NCBI RefSeq assembly: GCF_014205675.1
Contig: NZ_JACIIX010000004.1
Coordinates: 62,001-126,000, forward strand
DNA from: Novispirillum itersonii
GTDB lineage: Bacteria > Pseudomonadota > Alphaproteobacteria > Rhodospirillales > Rhodospirillaceae
Direction of reading: 5' to 3'
Length of the DNA stretch: 64,000 nt
The notes beneath the pieces are model-generated. The model did not search any database. It was not told where the DNA came from and saw nothing but the letters and a program-made list of their open reading frames with translations. Shown here in pieces: positions 44,042 through 54,993 of this stretch. Each line of letters starts with the position of its first letter. Position 1 is the stretch's first letter. The position numbers were made by a program, and so were the translations under genes.

Positions 44042-45424
44042 ATGTCGGATTCACAGACTTCCGTTAATGCCGTGCATGTGGTTGGTGCCGGACTGGCTGG
44101 CAGCGAGGCCGCATGGCAGCTGGCTGAAGCCGGGGTGCCGGTGATCCTGCATGAAATGCGCCCGGTGGTGAAGACCGAGGCCCATCAGACCGATGGCTGC
44201 GCCGAACTGGTCTGTTCCAATTCCCTTCGCTCGGATGATGCGGAATACAACGCCGTCGGCCTGCTGCATGAAGAACTGCGCCGCTGTGGATCCCTGATCC
44301 TGTCCTGCGCTGATGCCACCAAGGTTCCGGCCGGCGGGGCGCTGGCGGTGGACCGTGACGCGTTTTCGGCGCTGGTGACGCAGAAGCTGCATACCCATCC
44401 GCTGATCACCGTTGACCGGGCCGAGGTCATCAGCCTGCCGCCGGTGGAATGGGGCCCGACCATCTTTGCCACCGGCCCCCTGACATCAGGGAAACTGTCG
44501 GCGGCAGTGCAGGCAGAGACCGGGGAAGACTCGCTGGCCTTCTTCGATGCCATCGCCCCAATCCTCTACAAAGAAAGCATCAACTTTGACCGGGCATGGT
44601 TCCAGTCCCGTTATGACAAGGGGACCGGGACCGACTACATCAACTGCCCGATGACCCGTGATGAGTACGAGGCTTTCCTCGATGCGCTTCTGGCCGCCGA
44701 GAAAACCGAGTTCAAGGACTGGGAAAAAGACACGCCGTACTTTGAAGGTTGCCTGCCGATCGAAGTGATGGCGGAGCGTGGCCGCCAGACTCTGGTTTAT
44801 GGCCCGATGAAACCGGTGGGGCTGACCAACCCGCATACGCCGGGAGTCAAACCTTATGCGGTGGTTCAGCTTCGGCAGGATAATACGCTGGGAACGCTGT
44901 ATAATATCGTCGGTTTCCAGACCAAGCTGAAGTATGCGGAACAGGCCCGGATCTTCCGGATGATCCCGGGGTTGGAGAACGCGGAATTTGCCCGTCTGGG
45001 CGGGATTCACCGCAATACCTTCCTGAACAGCCCGCGCCTGCTGGACCGGACCCTGCGGCTGAAGACCCTGCCCCGCCTGCGCTTTGCCGGGCAGATCACC
45101 GGCTGTGAAGGATACGTCGAGAGCGCTTCTGTCGGGCTGATGGCCGGCGTTTTCACCGCCCGTGAGGTTCTCGGCCTGCCGGAGGCCCTGCCCCCGGAAA
45201 CCACCGCTCTCGGGGCGATCCTCAATCACATCACCCTCAACGCGGCCGCAGAAACCTATCAGCCGATGAACGTGAATTTCGGCCTGTTCCCGGAGCCGCC
45301 GGAAGAAAAAGATGCCCGTGGCCGCAAGATCCGGGGCCGGGAGCGTAAAGTGCTGTACAGCCGCCGGGCATTGGCCGACCTGCCGCAATGGACTGCGGCA
45401 ATTCCGGCCCTGAACAAGGCCTGA
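44042..45424 (+). CDS. trmFO: Methylenetetrahydrofolate-tRNA-(uracil-5-)-methyltransferase TrmFO
   Basis: A 460-residue folate- and FAD-dependent enzyme that methylates U54 of the tRNA T loop. The dinucleotide-binding motif [17 protein letters not shown] is at residues 13-29, followed by the family sequences [12 protein letters not shown] and QLRQDN. The catalytic cysteines fall within the [14 protein letters not shown] segment and the earlier CSNSLR motif. It is a common alphaproteobacterial replacement for TrmA. A bidirectional terminator stands 21 bases past its stop. Confidence 0.96.
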   Translation: MSDSQTSVNAVHVVGAGLAGSEAAWQLAEAGVPVILHEMRPVVKTEAHQTDGCAELVCSNSLRSDDAEYNAVGLLHEELRRCGSLILSCADATKVPAGGALAVDRDAFSALVTQKLHTHPLITVDRAEVISLPPVEWGPTIFATGPLTSGKLSAAVQAETGEDSLAFFDAIAPILYKESINFDRAWFQSRYDKGTGTDYINCPMTRDEYEAFLDALLAAEKTEFKDWEKDTPYFEGCLPIEVMAERGRQTLVYGPMKPVGLTNPHTPGVKPYAVVQLRQDNTLGTLYNIVGFQTKLKYAEQARIFRMIPGLENAEFARLGGIHRNTFLNSPRLLDRTLRLKTLPRLRFAGQITGCEGYVESASVGLMAGVFTAREVLGLPEALPPETTALGAILNHITLNAAAETYQPMNVNFGLFPEPPEEKDARGRKIRGRERKVLYSRRALADLPQWTAAIPALNKA

Positions 45425-45444
45425 GTCTTGCTCGTTTGAGCACT

Positions 45445-45482
45445 GAAAAAGCGCGGAGCCCTTTCAGGTTCCGCGCTTTTTC
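45445..45482. terminator. Bidirectional terminator between trmFO and the LytM gene
   Basis: A perfect 13-bp stem (45445-45457 with 45470-45482) has a 12-base loop and A/T runs at the outer ends, so both convergent transcripts would finish in U runs. Confidence 0.88.
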
Positions 45483-45504
45483 TTATCGGCCAGAAGCCGT
45501 GGCG

Positions 45505-46593
45505 TTATCGCTTTTCCATGTACTGCGTCGGATCGACAGCTGCCCCATCCTTCCGGACTTCGAAATGGACCTGCGGCGAGGTGACGGAGCCGGTAGCCCC
45601 GGCTTTCGCGATCACCTGCCCTTTTTTAACGATATCGCCGCGCAGAACGGCCAGCTCGGCATTGTGGGCATAGGCCGTCATCCAGCCATCGGCATGTTTG
45701 ATCAGCAGAAGGTTGCCGAAGCCCTTCAATTCATTGCCCGCATAAACGACCACACCATTCTCGGCCGCCCGGACACTGCTGCCCGGCGACGCCTGAATGT
45801 TGATCCCGTCATTGCGCAGCCCGGCGGCATCAACGCCAAATCCGGTCAGGACCTTGCCCTTGATCGGCCAGGCGAACAGTGACCCGGCCCGCTTCGGCGG
45901 TTCAACGGACATATCTGCCTTTGCAGGAACCGTTGATCCCGTCTGTGCCGCAGGCTGAGGTTGAGCGGGCTGGGCCTGCGGTTCAGTCGCCGGAGCCGGA
46001 GTGGCAGCCGGCGGCTGACCGACTGGGGCCATATCCCGCGCAGCGGCAGGGAGTGGCTGCTTCGGCTCATTCTGGGGGATGCCCAGAACCTGACCGACCT
46101 TGACCCCGTAAGGGGCCGGAATATCGTTGATCCGCGCCAGCTGGGTCATATCCACGCCGTAGCGGTTGGAAATGCCGGTCAGCGTTTCCCCGGAAACCAC
46201 GGTATGGGAACGGATCGCCGGAACCTTCAGAACCTGCCCTTCTGACAGGGTATAGGGGCTTTTCAGGTCGTTTTCAGCGATCAGAAAACGGGACGGAATA
46301 TCCAGCCGTCGCGCCAGCGAAGGCAGCGTTTCGCCTTTTCCGACGGTCACGGTGCTTGCCTGTGCCGTTGCGACCGGGGGCCCGGATGCTGCCGGAGCAG
46401 GAGCAGGTTGAGGTTTTTTAGCGGAGGTCGTCGCCGAAGCAGACGGTGCGGACGCGGTCGAAGAGGTGCTGTGCGGCTGCTGGGACTGCAACCAGGGCGG
46501 ATTATACTGATCCGCCGGTCCACAGGCGGCCAACGCCAACGGCCCGGCGACCGTCATCACAACACCCATGAATCTGGCGGAAACTGCTGTCAT
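45505..46593 (-). CDS. LysM-LytM (M23-type) lipoprotein, NlpD-like, probably non-catalytic
   Basis: A 362-residue lipoprotein with lipobox LAAC. Two LysM peptidoglycan-binding repeats follow (about residues 80-125 and 130-175), then a Pro/Ala/Gln linker and a C-terminal LytM domain. The first two zinc ligands of active M23 peptidases (HxxxD) are replaced by Asn in LRNDGINIQ; the later YAHN and VHFEV histidines remain. Such degenerate LytM proteins, like NlpD, EnvC and DipM, activate cell-wall amidases at division. Gene order surE-pcm-lytM matches the nlpD locus. I use ATG 46593; GTG 46602 is the alternative. Confidence 0.9.
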   Translation of the reverse strand: MTAVSARFMGVVMTVAGPLALAACGPADQYNPPWLQSQQPHSTSSTASAPSASATTSAKKPQPAPAPAASGPPVATAQASTVTVGKGETLPSLARRLDIPSRFLIAENDLKSPYTLSEGQVLKVPAIRSHTVVSGETLTGISNRYGVDMTQLARINDIPAPYGVKVGQVLGIPQNEPKQPLPAAARDMAPVGQPPAATPAPATEPQAQPAQPQPAAQTGSTVPAKADMSVEPPKRAGSLFAWPIKGKVLTGFGVDAAGLRNDGINIQASPGSSVRAAENGVVVYAGNELKGFGNLLLIKHADGWMTAYAHNAELAVLRGDIVKKGQVIAKAGATGSVTSPQVHFEVRKDGAAVDPTQYMEKR

Positions 46594-46662
46594 GGCTCGC
46601 ACTGTTGACCCCGATTAACTGTTCCAAGGCCGGAACGGTGTCCCGGTCTGGAACACGCCCCG

Positions 46663-47315
46663 TCAGGCACCGTAGCGACCCGCTCCCGGAAGCCCCTGAA
46701 TCATTGGCACAAAGCGGACCGGGAACATCCGTTCTCCGGCGCAATGGCCTGTCTCAGGATCCTTCACAAAGCGCCACAGCTCCTGTGTGTCGAACTCAGG
46801 CCCGATCGGGATCACCAGCACCCCGCCCGGCGCCAGCTGCTCAATCAGGACCTTCGGCAGCTCGACGGCGGCTGCGGTCACAATGATCCGGTCAAATGGT
46901 GCCTGCTCTGGCCATCCCTTCCAGCCATCGCCCACCTTGGTCGTAATGTTACGGTACCCTAATGACTTAAACCGCTGTTCTGCCTGAAGATGCAGGTCAC
47001 GGTGACGTTCCAGACTGTACAGACGACGGCACAAACGCGCAAGTACCGCCGCCTGATATCCTGATCCCGTACCAATTTCCAGCACCCGGTGCCGGTCACC
47101 GATGGCAAGGGCCTGAGACATCAGCCCGACCACCACCGGCTGGCTGATGGTCTGGCCGGAGCCAATCGGCAGGGCCCGGTCCTCATAGGCCTCCGCATCC
47201 AGATGCGGGGGAACAAACAGGCTGCGCGGCACCATCTCCATCGCCGTCAGCACCCGGGGATCGGTGACCCCGGCCTGCCGCAGCTCCATAATCAGACGGG
47301 CGACGCGCGCATCCT

Positions 47316-47319
<4 letters not shown>
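46663..47319 (-). CDS. pcm: Protein-L-isoaspartate O-methyltransferase
   Basis: A 218-residue SAM-dependent enzyme that repairs isoaspartyl residues in aged proteins. SAM motif I is VLEIGTGSGYQAAVLA (about residues 84-99), with the family GSGQTISQPVVVG motif just before and IIVTAAAVELPKVL after. Its start overlaps the surE stop by 4 bases, indicating translational coupling. Confidence 0.96.
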
Positions 47320-49461
<2,142 letters not shown>

Positions 49462-49468
49462 CGGTCAT

Positions 49469-50407
49469 TCAGCGATTAAAATCTGTTTCCCCGACCCCAA
49501 GTTCCGGGTCGATGGTCTGCGATGGTGCCGGAAGGGCGGCATTGGCCTCCCCGGCCTCTGCTGTGGCCGCCCGGGCAGCCTCGGCGTCTGCCTCAGCCGC
49601 TTCAGCCGCAGCCAGCTCGGCGGCCTCGGCCTCCTCCGCCTTGCGACGGTTGCGTTCAATCAGCCGGGCCGACCAGATCGAGGCTTCATAGAGCGCCATC
49701 AGGGGAACTGCCAGACCGATCTGGCTGATCACGTCCGGGGGGGTTAGGACCCCGGCGACGATGAACACGCCAACGACCGCATAGCGGCGCTTGGCGGCCA
49801 GACCGGCGCTGGTCACCACCCCGACCTTGGCCAGCAGGGTCAGCAGCACCGGCAGCTGAAAACAGATGCCGAACGCGAAGATCAGCTTCATCACCAGACC
49901 GAGGTATTCACCGACCTTGGCTTCCAGCTCGATCGGCAGAACGGTCTGCTCAGCATTGGTCTGGAACCCGAGCAAAAAGCGCCAGGCCATTGGAATAACA
50001 AAATAGTAGACCAGCGCCGCACCAAGCGCGAACAGGATCGGCGACACGATCAGATAGGGCATGAACGCCCGGCGCTCATGCTTGTACAGGCCGGGCGCAA
50101 CAAACATCCAGATCTGGGTGGCAATCACCGGAAAGGTAATTACTCCGGCACCAAACATCGCCACGGTCAGATAGGTGAAGAAGGCTTCGGTCAGGGCGGT
50201 ATAGATCATCCGCTGCGAACCGCCGATCTCATGCATGATGTCGGCGAGCGGCTTGATCAGAAAGCCGTAAATATGGGTGGAAACGGCGTAGCAGAGGAAA
50301 AATGCCAGAACGAAGGCAATGGCCGAATACAGCAGTCTGCGGCGGAGCTCCAGCAGGTGCTCCATCAACGGCATTTTGTTGTCTTCGGGATTATCCTGAT
50401 AGCTCAC
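49469..50407 (-). CDS. tatC: Sec-independent protein translocase TatC
   Basis: A 312-residue polytopic protein with six transmembrane segments. It opens with PLMEHLLELRRRLLYS, the conserved twin-arginine signal recognition region, and has the FGAGVITFPVIATQIWMFVAPGLY signature split across helix three. The C-terminal 60 residues are an unusually long Ala/Glu-rich cytoplasmic tail. It follows tatB by 67 bases. Confidence 0.97.
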   Translation of the reverse strand: MSYQDNPEDNKMPLMEHLLELRRRLLYSAIAFVLAFFLCYAVSTHIYGFLIKPLADIMHEIGGSQRMIYTALTEAFFTYLTVAMFGAGVITFPVIATQIWMFVAPGLYKHERRAFMPYLIVSPILFALGAALVYYFVIPMAWRFLLGFQTNAEQTVLPIELEAKVGEYLGLVMKLIFAFGICFQLPVLLTLLAKVGVVTSAGLAAKRRYAVVGVFIVAGVLTPPDVISQIGLAVPLMALYEASIWSARLIERNRRKAEEAEAAELAAAEAAEADAEAARAATAEAGEANAALPAPSQTIDPELGVGETDFNR

Positions 50408-50474
50408 GTTTCACCCTGACATAAAAGAAAGCATCGCGCCGGCCGGCCCCATCGGGCCGCCGGAAACAGGACCG

Positions 50475-50930
50475 TCACCCCTGCGGCGGAGGCTCTGCCG
50501 GGCCGGAAGACGGCCGGATCGGCGGCAGCGGGGATGGCTTTACGGGCTCTGCGGCAACCGCCGGGCGGGCGGCAGGCGGCAGAGACGGCAGCGCTGAAGA
50601 CGGGGTCGAGGCCGTGGGGGCCGAAAAGGCCCCCGGGGATGGCGGCATCCCGCTGAATCCCTTCTGGATTGATCCGTCAGGGTCGAGCAAAGACCGCGCC
50701 TGTTCATTCAGGGTTCCGGGGGAGATGATCCGGGCCTGATCGCGCAGTTCGTGCAACTCGGTCTCCCGCATCAGATCGTCCATCTGTTTATGGACTTCTG
50801 ATGTCAGGGACCGGACCTTCCGCAGGGCCTGCCCGACCATACGCAGGGCCTGCGGCAGCTCTTTCGGCCCCAGCGCGACCAGAGTGACGATCCCGATCAG
50901 AAGGATCTCGGACCAGCCCAGATCAAACAT
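50475..50930 (-). CDS. tatB: Sec-independent protein translocase TatB
   Basis: A 151-residue TatB: one N-terminal transmembrane helix (residues 1-20, FDLGWSEILLIGIVTLVALG), the GPKELPQ hinge, an amphipathic helix, then a Pro-rich tail. It forms the signal-peptide receptor with TatC. It is separated from tatA by 141 bases that contain a strong hairpin. Confidence 0.95.
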   Translation of the reverse strand: MFDLGWSEILLIGIVTLVALGPKELPQALRMVGQALRKVRSLTSEVHKQMDDLMRETELHELRDQARIISPGTLNEQARSLLDPDGSIQKGFSGMPPSPGAFSAPTASTPSSALPSLPPAARPAVAAEPVKPSPLPPIRPSSGPAEPPPQG

Positions 50931-51015
50931 GTGTTAAACCCCGAAAACAACAGCCCGGCCGATGCGACCGGTGCTGATAGGACCGGTGACAATGGATACA
51001 TCAAGGACACCGGCG

Positions 51016-51048
51016 GGCAGGAACCCCGCCGGACGGGGTCTTCCTGCC
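51016..51048 (-). other. Hairpin in the tatA-tatB intercistronic gap
   Basis: GGCAGGAA plus CCCCG (51016-51028) pair with CGGGG and TTCCTGCC (51034-51048) around a 5-base loop and a 2-base bulge. No U run follows. Inside the operon it may process or protect the tatA part of the message, matching the need for more TatA than TatB or TatC. Confidence 0.55.
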
Positions 51049-51071
51049 ACCGGCCGGTGGCCATCATCGTC

Positions 51072-51317
51072 TCAGGCAGACGGGGTCTTGTCTTTGGCAT
51101 CCGCCTTGGCGGTGTCGGTCGCGGTTTCAACGCGCGGCTGGGCCGGAACGTCCGTCTTGGCCGGATCGGCCTTGGCCTCATCTTCGTTAAGACCGCTCTT
51201 GAACGCCTTGATACCCTTGGCGAAGTCACCCATCAGGCGCGGAATCTTGCCGCCGCCGAACAGCACCAGAACGATAACGAGAATGACAAGCCAGTGCCAA
51301 ATGCTGAAAGTACCCAT
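51072..51317 (-). CDS. tatA: Sec-independent protein translocase TatA
   Basis: An 81-residue TatA pore-forming subunit. The short transmembrane helix ([15 protein letters not shown]) is followed by the [20 protein letters not shown] amphipathic helix and an acidic/Lys tail. Order tatA-tatB-tatC is preserved. It begins a new transcription unit, since the upstream ABC ATPase gene ends 102 bases before it. Confidence 0.96.
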   Translation of the reverse strand: MGTFSIWHWLVILVIVLVLFGGGKIPRLMGDFAKGIKAFKSGLNEDEAKADPAKTDVPAQPRVETATDTAKADAKDKTPSA

Positions 51318-51419
51318 GACGTCAGAAAACTCCGCGCAACTGTGGTCGGCAAAGGGGGTTGGGCGCGGATCATCGCAGAAAGCCTGCCGCGCCGCAATGT
51401 TACAAAGTCAGTCGCAGAG

Positions 51420-52538
51420 TTACAAATCTGCGTCAGCCGCGAAAACGAACACCTGAGAGCGGTCCGGGACAACAGCCAGAGGCTCCCCCGGCGGGGGCAG
51501 AAACAGCCCCGGCATCCGGGAGTGGAGATGGAGCGGACCGGCACCGGTGTCAATGCGCAGATGCACCAGACTGCTCCGCCCCAGCATCCGGCTCTCGGCG
51601 ACTGTCGCCAGAACGGCAGGCTCCTCGCCATCCTGAACCGCGTCCAGACGCAGCCCCTCGGGCCGGATCAACACCTCGACCACGCCGTCACGCAGTCCAT
51701 CCGGAGCCTCAAAAACCCCCAGCGGTGTTTCCACCCTGCCATTGCGGCAGGATGCGCGCAGGCTGTTGACCTCTCCGAAAAAACGGGCGGCAAAGGCTGT
51801 CTTCGGGCGACAGTAGAGTTCCACCGGGTTTCCGACCTGTTCCAGATGGCCATCCCGCATCAGCGCGATGGTATCGGCCATGAACATCGCCTCTTCCGGG
51901 TCATGGGTGACCATCAGGGTTGAGACGCCGCTGTCCTTCAGCAGATGCAGGGTCTGATCCCGGACCTGATCGCGCAGCCGTTTATCCAACCCGGAAAACG
52001 GCTCATCCAGCAGCATCAGGCGCGGTCGCGGTGCCAGCGCCCGCGCCAGCCCGACACGCTGCTGCTGCCCCCCGGACAGCGTATGCGGGTACACTCCGGC
52101 GTAACCGTCCATGCCCACCCGCTTCAAGGCCGCCATGGCGTTTGCCACGCCCTCCGCCCGGGGAAGATGGGTCATGCCGAAGCGTACATTCTCCAGAACG
52201 GTCAGATGGGGAAACAGGGCATAATCCTGAAACAGAAATCCAATGCCCCGCTGCTCCGGCGGGATAAACACGTCAGGCCCGGCGACAGTCCGGTCGCCGA
52301 TCCAGACCGTGCCGCCCGCCGGTTCTTCCAACCCTGCGGCGATGCGCAGGGTTGTGGTCTTGCCGCAACCACTGGGCCCCAGCAGACACAACAGTTCCCC
52401 GTCGGCGATCTGGAGTGACAGATCGTGCACCACCTGCCGGGTTCCGTAGGCATGACGGACCCGGTCCATGGTCAGTCCGGTCTTCTGGAGAGACGGTGTT
52501 TCCCTCAGGCGGGTCGGGCGTACCGGATCAACATGCAT
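51420..52538 (-). CDS. Orphan ABC transporter ATPase, ferric-iron/polyamine (FbpC/PotA) type
   Basis: A 372-residue importer ATPase. Walker A is GPSGCGKTTTLRIAAGLEEP (about residues 54-73), the signature LSGGQQQRVGLARALA and Walker B LMLLDEPFSGLD follow. A C-terminal TOBE regulatory domain starts near 250. The combination fits the CUT1-like iron, spermidine or phosphonate importer ATPases. No permease or binding protein is near, so its partner is elsewhere or it has been recruited to another role. It stands between scpB and tatA, neighbours that usually adjoin. Confidence 0.9.
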   Translation of the reverse strand: MHVDPVRPTRLRETPSLQKTGLTMDRVRHAYGTRQVVHDLSLQIADGELLCLLGPSGCGKTTTLRIAAGLEEPAGGTVWIGDRTVAGPDVFIPPEQRGIGFLFQDYALFPHLTVLENVRFGMTHLPRAEGVANAMAALKRVGMDGYAGVYPHTLSGGQQQRVGLARALAPRPRLMLLDEPFSGLDKRLRDQVRDQTLHLLKDSGVSTLMVTHDPEEAMFMADTIALMRDGHLEQVGNPVELYCRPKTAFAARFFGEVNSLRASCRNGRVETPLGVFEAPDGLRDGVVEVLIRPEGLRLDAVQDGEEPAVLATVAESRMLGRSSLVHLRIDTGAGPLHLHSRMPGLFLPPPGEPLAVVPDRSQVFVFAADADL

Positions 52539-52663
52539 CGCTGCGCAACCTCTGTCAGAGCCCCTGCGGAGACACCGGGGCGCGTTTGCAACTCATTCTC
52601 CATCTTTCTTCCCACAGGACTGACGGTAAAGGCAAACGACAATCGCAGCGGAAGGCACCCCGA

Positions 52664-53332
52664 TCAGATATCCGGCAGATCCATCTGATCGGGATCCGGA
52701 CCGTCCTCCCCATCCATATCCACCAGCGGCCCTTCATCCCGGGCCCGGGCACCGTAGGCAGCAATCGAGGGCCGCTGATCCAGCAACCCGGCCGCCCGCA
52801 GATCCTCCAGCCCCGGCAGATCCCGCAGGGAGTTGAGACCGAAGTGATCCAGAAAGGCATCGCTGGTGCCCCACGTCAGCGGCCGCCCCGGCGATGCCCG
52901 GCGGCCACGGGGCCGGATCCATCCGGCTTCCAGAAGAATATCAAGCGTCCCCTTGGAAACGGCAACACCGCGGATATCCTCGATCTCCGCCCGCGTCACC
53001 GGCTGGTGATAGGCGATGATCGCCAGCGTTTCCAGCGCCGCGCGCGACAGCTTCCGGGTTTCCTGCTGCTCCACCACCATGTGCGGGGCAAGGTTTTCCG
53101 CAGTGCGGAAAGCCCAGGAGGATCCGGTCTTCCGCAGCTCAACCCCCCGCCCCTGATACTGTTTCTGCAACAGATCCAGCAGGCCGGGAACATCCGCATC
53201 CGGCAGCCGTGCCTTCAGGTCTTTCTCTGCCTGCGCCTCCGGGGCTGAGAACAGGATCGCCTCCAGCAGGCGAAGGTGAAAAAGGTCTTTGTCCGTCAGG
53301 CCGGGATCGGAAAAACCGGGTCCGTTACTCAT
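52664..53332 (-). CDS. scpB: Segregation and condensation protein ScpB
   Basis: A 222-residue kleisin-associated winged-helix protein that works with Smc and ScpA in chromosome condensation. The helical landmark LLEAILFSAPEA near the start and LSRAALETLAIIAYHQPVTRAEIEDIRGV are typical. The C-terminal tail is acidic. ATG 53332 is chosen because it overlaps the scpA stop by 8 bases, as in coupled scpAB pairs; the frame runs open to 53383. Confidence 0.94.
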   Translation of the reverse strand: MSNGPGFSDPGLTDKDLFHLRLLEAILFSAPEAQAEKDLKARLPDADVPGLLDLLQKQYQGRGVELRKTGSSWAFRTAENLAPHMVVEQQETRKLSRAALETLAIIAYHQPVTRAEIEDIRGVAVSKGTLDILLEAGWIRPRGRRASPGRPLTWGTSDAFLDHFGLNSLRDLPGLEDLRAAGLLDQRPSIAAYGARARDEGPLVDMDGEDGPDPDQMDLPDI

Positions 53333-54185
53333 GATTTGGCAGATCCTGAGGGTGGGGAGCATCGATGGCGTCGGCGGTGGCATCGCGGGCGCGGATCAGC
53401 AGCGGAGAATAGGCTCCGCCCTCCTGCCGGATATCGAGCCGCCCCTGTTTTGCCAGCTCCAGCGAGGCAATGAAATGGGCACAGACCGACGACCGCCGCA
53501 TCAGTGGATCCGCAATATTTTCCGGCAGATACCGGCGCAGGTCAACCCAGGCTGGCAAAGCCCCCACATTCAGGAGCGCCTCCAGACGGCTGAGGGCCTC
53601 ATCGACGGAAAACAGGGTCAGCGGCTCAATATGCAGGGCCGAGGCCCCTTCCCGCCGCTTGTGGTCGGCATAGGCTTTCAGAAGGTCGTACAGCGTGACA
53701 TCCCACACCGATGTGGTGGACAGCCGCACCCCTTCCGCCGAGCCTCGGGCGAAGACATCCCGCCCGCGCACCGGCCGGGATGTCAGGGCCTGCGCCGCCT
53801 CCTGCATCGCTTCCAGACGTTGTAACTGGAACTGGAGGGCCGCCGCCATCTCCTCGGCGGAGGGTTCCGGTCCTCCCGGTTCCGGCGGCAGGAGCAGGCG
53901 GGATTTCAGATACGCCAGCCATGCCGCCATCACCAGATAGTCAGCCGCCAGCTCCAGATGCTCCTTCCGGGCTTCGGCAACAAATTCCAGATACTGTTCG
54001 GCCAGATGCAGGATCGAAATTTTCGCCAGATCAACTTTCTGGTCCCGCGCCAGCTGAAGCAACACATCAATCGGGCCATCGTAGCCGTTGAGATTGACCA
54101 CAAGGGCATGGACCGGATCCGCCCCCCCCGCTTCCCCTTCAAAGGAAAGCGGTGCTCCTCCGGCCTCCGGCTCAGCAACCATCAA
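53325..54185 (-). CDS. scpA: Segregation and condensation protein ScpA
   Basis: A 286-residue kleisin. The N-terminal domain has YDGPIDVLLQLARDQKVDLAKISI, which binds the Smc neck, followed by YLVMAAWLAYLKSRLLLP. The C-terminal winged helix ends near LIASLELAKQGRLDIRQEG. Two adjacent Met codons stand at the start. It overlaps the site-2 protease gene by 4 bases and scpB by 8. Confidence 0.95.
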   Translation of the reverse strand: MMVAEPEAGGAPLSFEGEAGGADPVHALVVNLNGYDGPIDVLLQLARDQKVDLAKISILHLAEQYLEFVAEARKEHLELAADYLVMAAWLAYLKSRLLLPPEPGGPEPSAEEMAAALQFQLQRLEAMQEAAQALTSRPVRGRDVFARGSAEGVRLSTTSVWDVTLYDLLKAYADHKRREGASALHIEPLTLFSVDEALSRLEALLNVGALPAWVDLRRYLPENIADPLMRRSSVCAHFIASLELAKQGRLDIRQEGGAYSPLLIRARDATADAIDAPHPQDLPNHE

Positions 54186-54931
54186 GGGAGCCCTACCAGA
54201 GACAGCAGCCCCCCGCTGAGGGCCCGCACCGTCGGGCCGATCAGCCAGGACAGGATGTTCAGATTCATTCCCAGCTGGCTGCCGATCATCGGCAGGATCA
54301 TCACCACCCCGATCATCACGCCCATCCCGAACCGCTCCATCCGGGCCAGCGGCACCGCCAGCGCCTGCGGCAGAATCCCGACCGCCACGCGGCCACCATC
54401 AAGCGGCGGCAGTGGGATCATGTTAAAAATCGCCAGCAGGCAATTGAACTGTAAGGCATTAACGAGGTTAAGCCCCACCCATTGACCGAAATCAGTGGAG
54501 ACACCCCGGCCCCCAAGCAGAAATGCCAGACCAAACGCCGCAGCGGTCGCCATCAGGAGATTGCTGCCCGGTCCGGCGGCAGCAACCAGCACCATATCCC
54601 GGCGCGGGGACCGCAGGCGCCGGAAATCAACCGGCACCGGCTTGGCCCAGCCGAACAGAAACGGCGCACTGAACAGCAGCAACAGGCCCGGCAAAATCAC
54701 CGTCCCCATCCGGTCAACGTGCCGCAACGGATTCAGCGACAGCCGCCCCAGCATCCGCGCGGTCGGATCACCGCACAGGGCCGCGACATAGCCATGGGCA
54801 ACCTCATGCAGGGTAACGGCCAGCAGAACCGGAAGCACCCATGTCGAGGCGGTATAGAGCCATTCGGCATTAAAAATATCGGTGATCACGGCGCTGTCAG
54901 CTCCCGGCGTCGAGGCAATATCTGGCCTCAA
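54182..54931 (-). CDS. Site-2 protease family zinc metalloprotease (M50)
   Basis: A 249-residue multispanning membrane protease. The zinc site HEVAHGY is near residue 42 and the third ligand lies in NMIPLPPLDGGR (an NPxPxxDG-like motif). Four to six hydrophobic segments surround them. Such rhomboid-like intramembrane proteases are commonly encoded between nagZ and scpA in related bacteria, with unknown substrates. Its stop overlaps the scpA start (ATGA). Confidence 0.92.
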   Translation of the reverse strand: MRPDIASTPGADSAVITDIFNAEWLYTASTWVLPVLLAVTLHEVAHGYVAALCGDPTARMLGRLSLNPLRHVDRMGTVILPGLLLLFSAPFLFGWAKPVPVDFRRLRSPRRDMVLVAAAGPGSNLLMATAAAFGLAFLLGGRGVSTDFGQWVGLNLVNALQFNCLLAIFNMIPLPPLDGGRVAVGILPQALAVPLARMERFGMGVMIGVVMILPMIGSQLGMNLNILSWLIGPTVRALSGGLLSLVGLP

Positions 54932-54936
54932 TATAA

Positions 54937-54965
54937 CGCCCCTCCGGCAGGGTGCCAGAGGGGCG
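54937..54965 (-). other. Hairpin between nagZ and the site-2 protease gene
   Basis: CGCCCCTC (54937-54944) pairs with GAGGGGCG (54958-54965), extended inward by GGCA-TGCC across one mismatch. It follows nagZ by 29 bases on the minus strand. The following TTATATT is only weakly U-rich, so it may attenuate rather than end transcription. Confidence 0.45.
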
Positions 54966-54993
54966 CTTCTCGTTGCGGCACAAAAGAAAGGGG

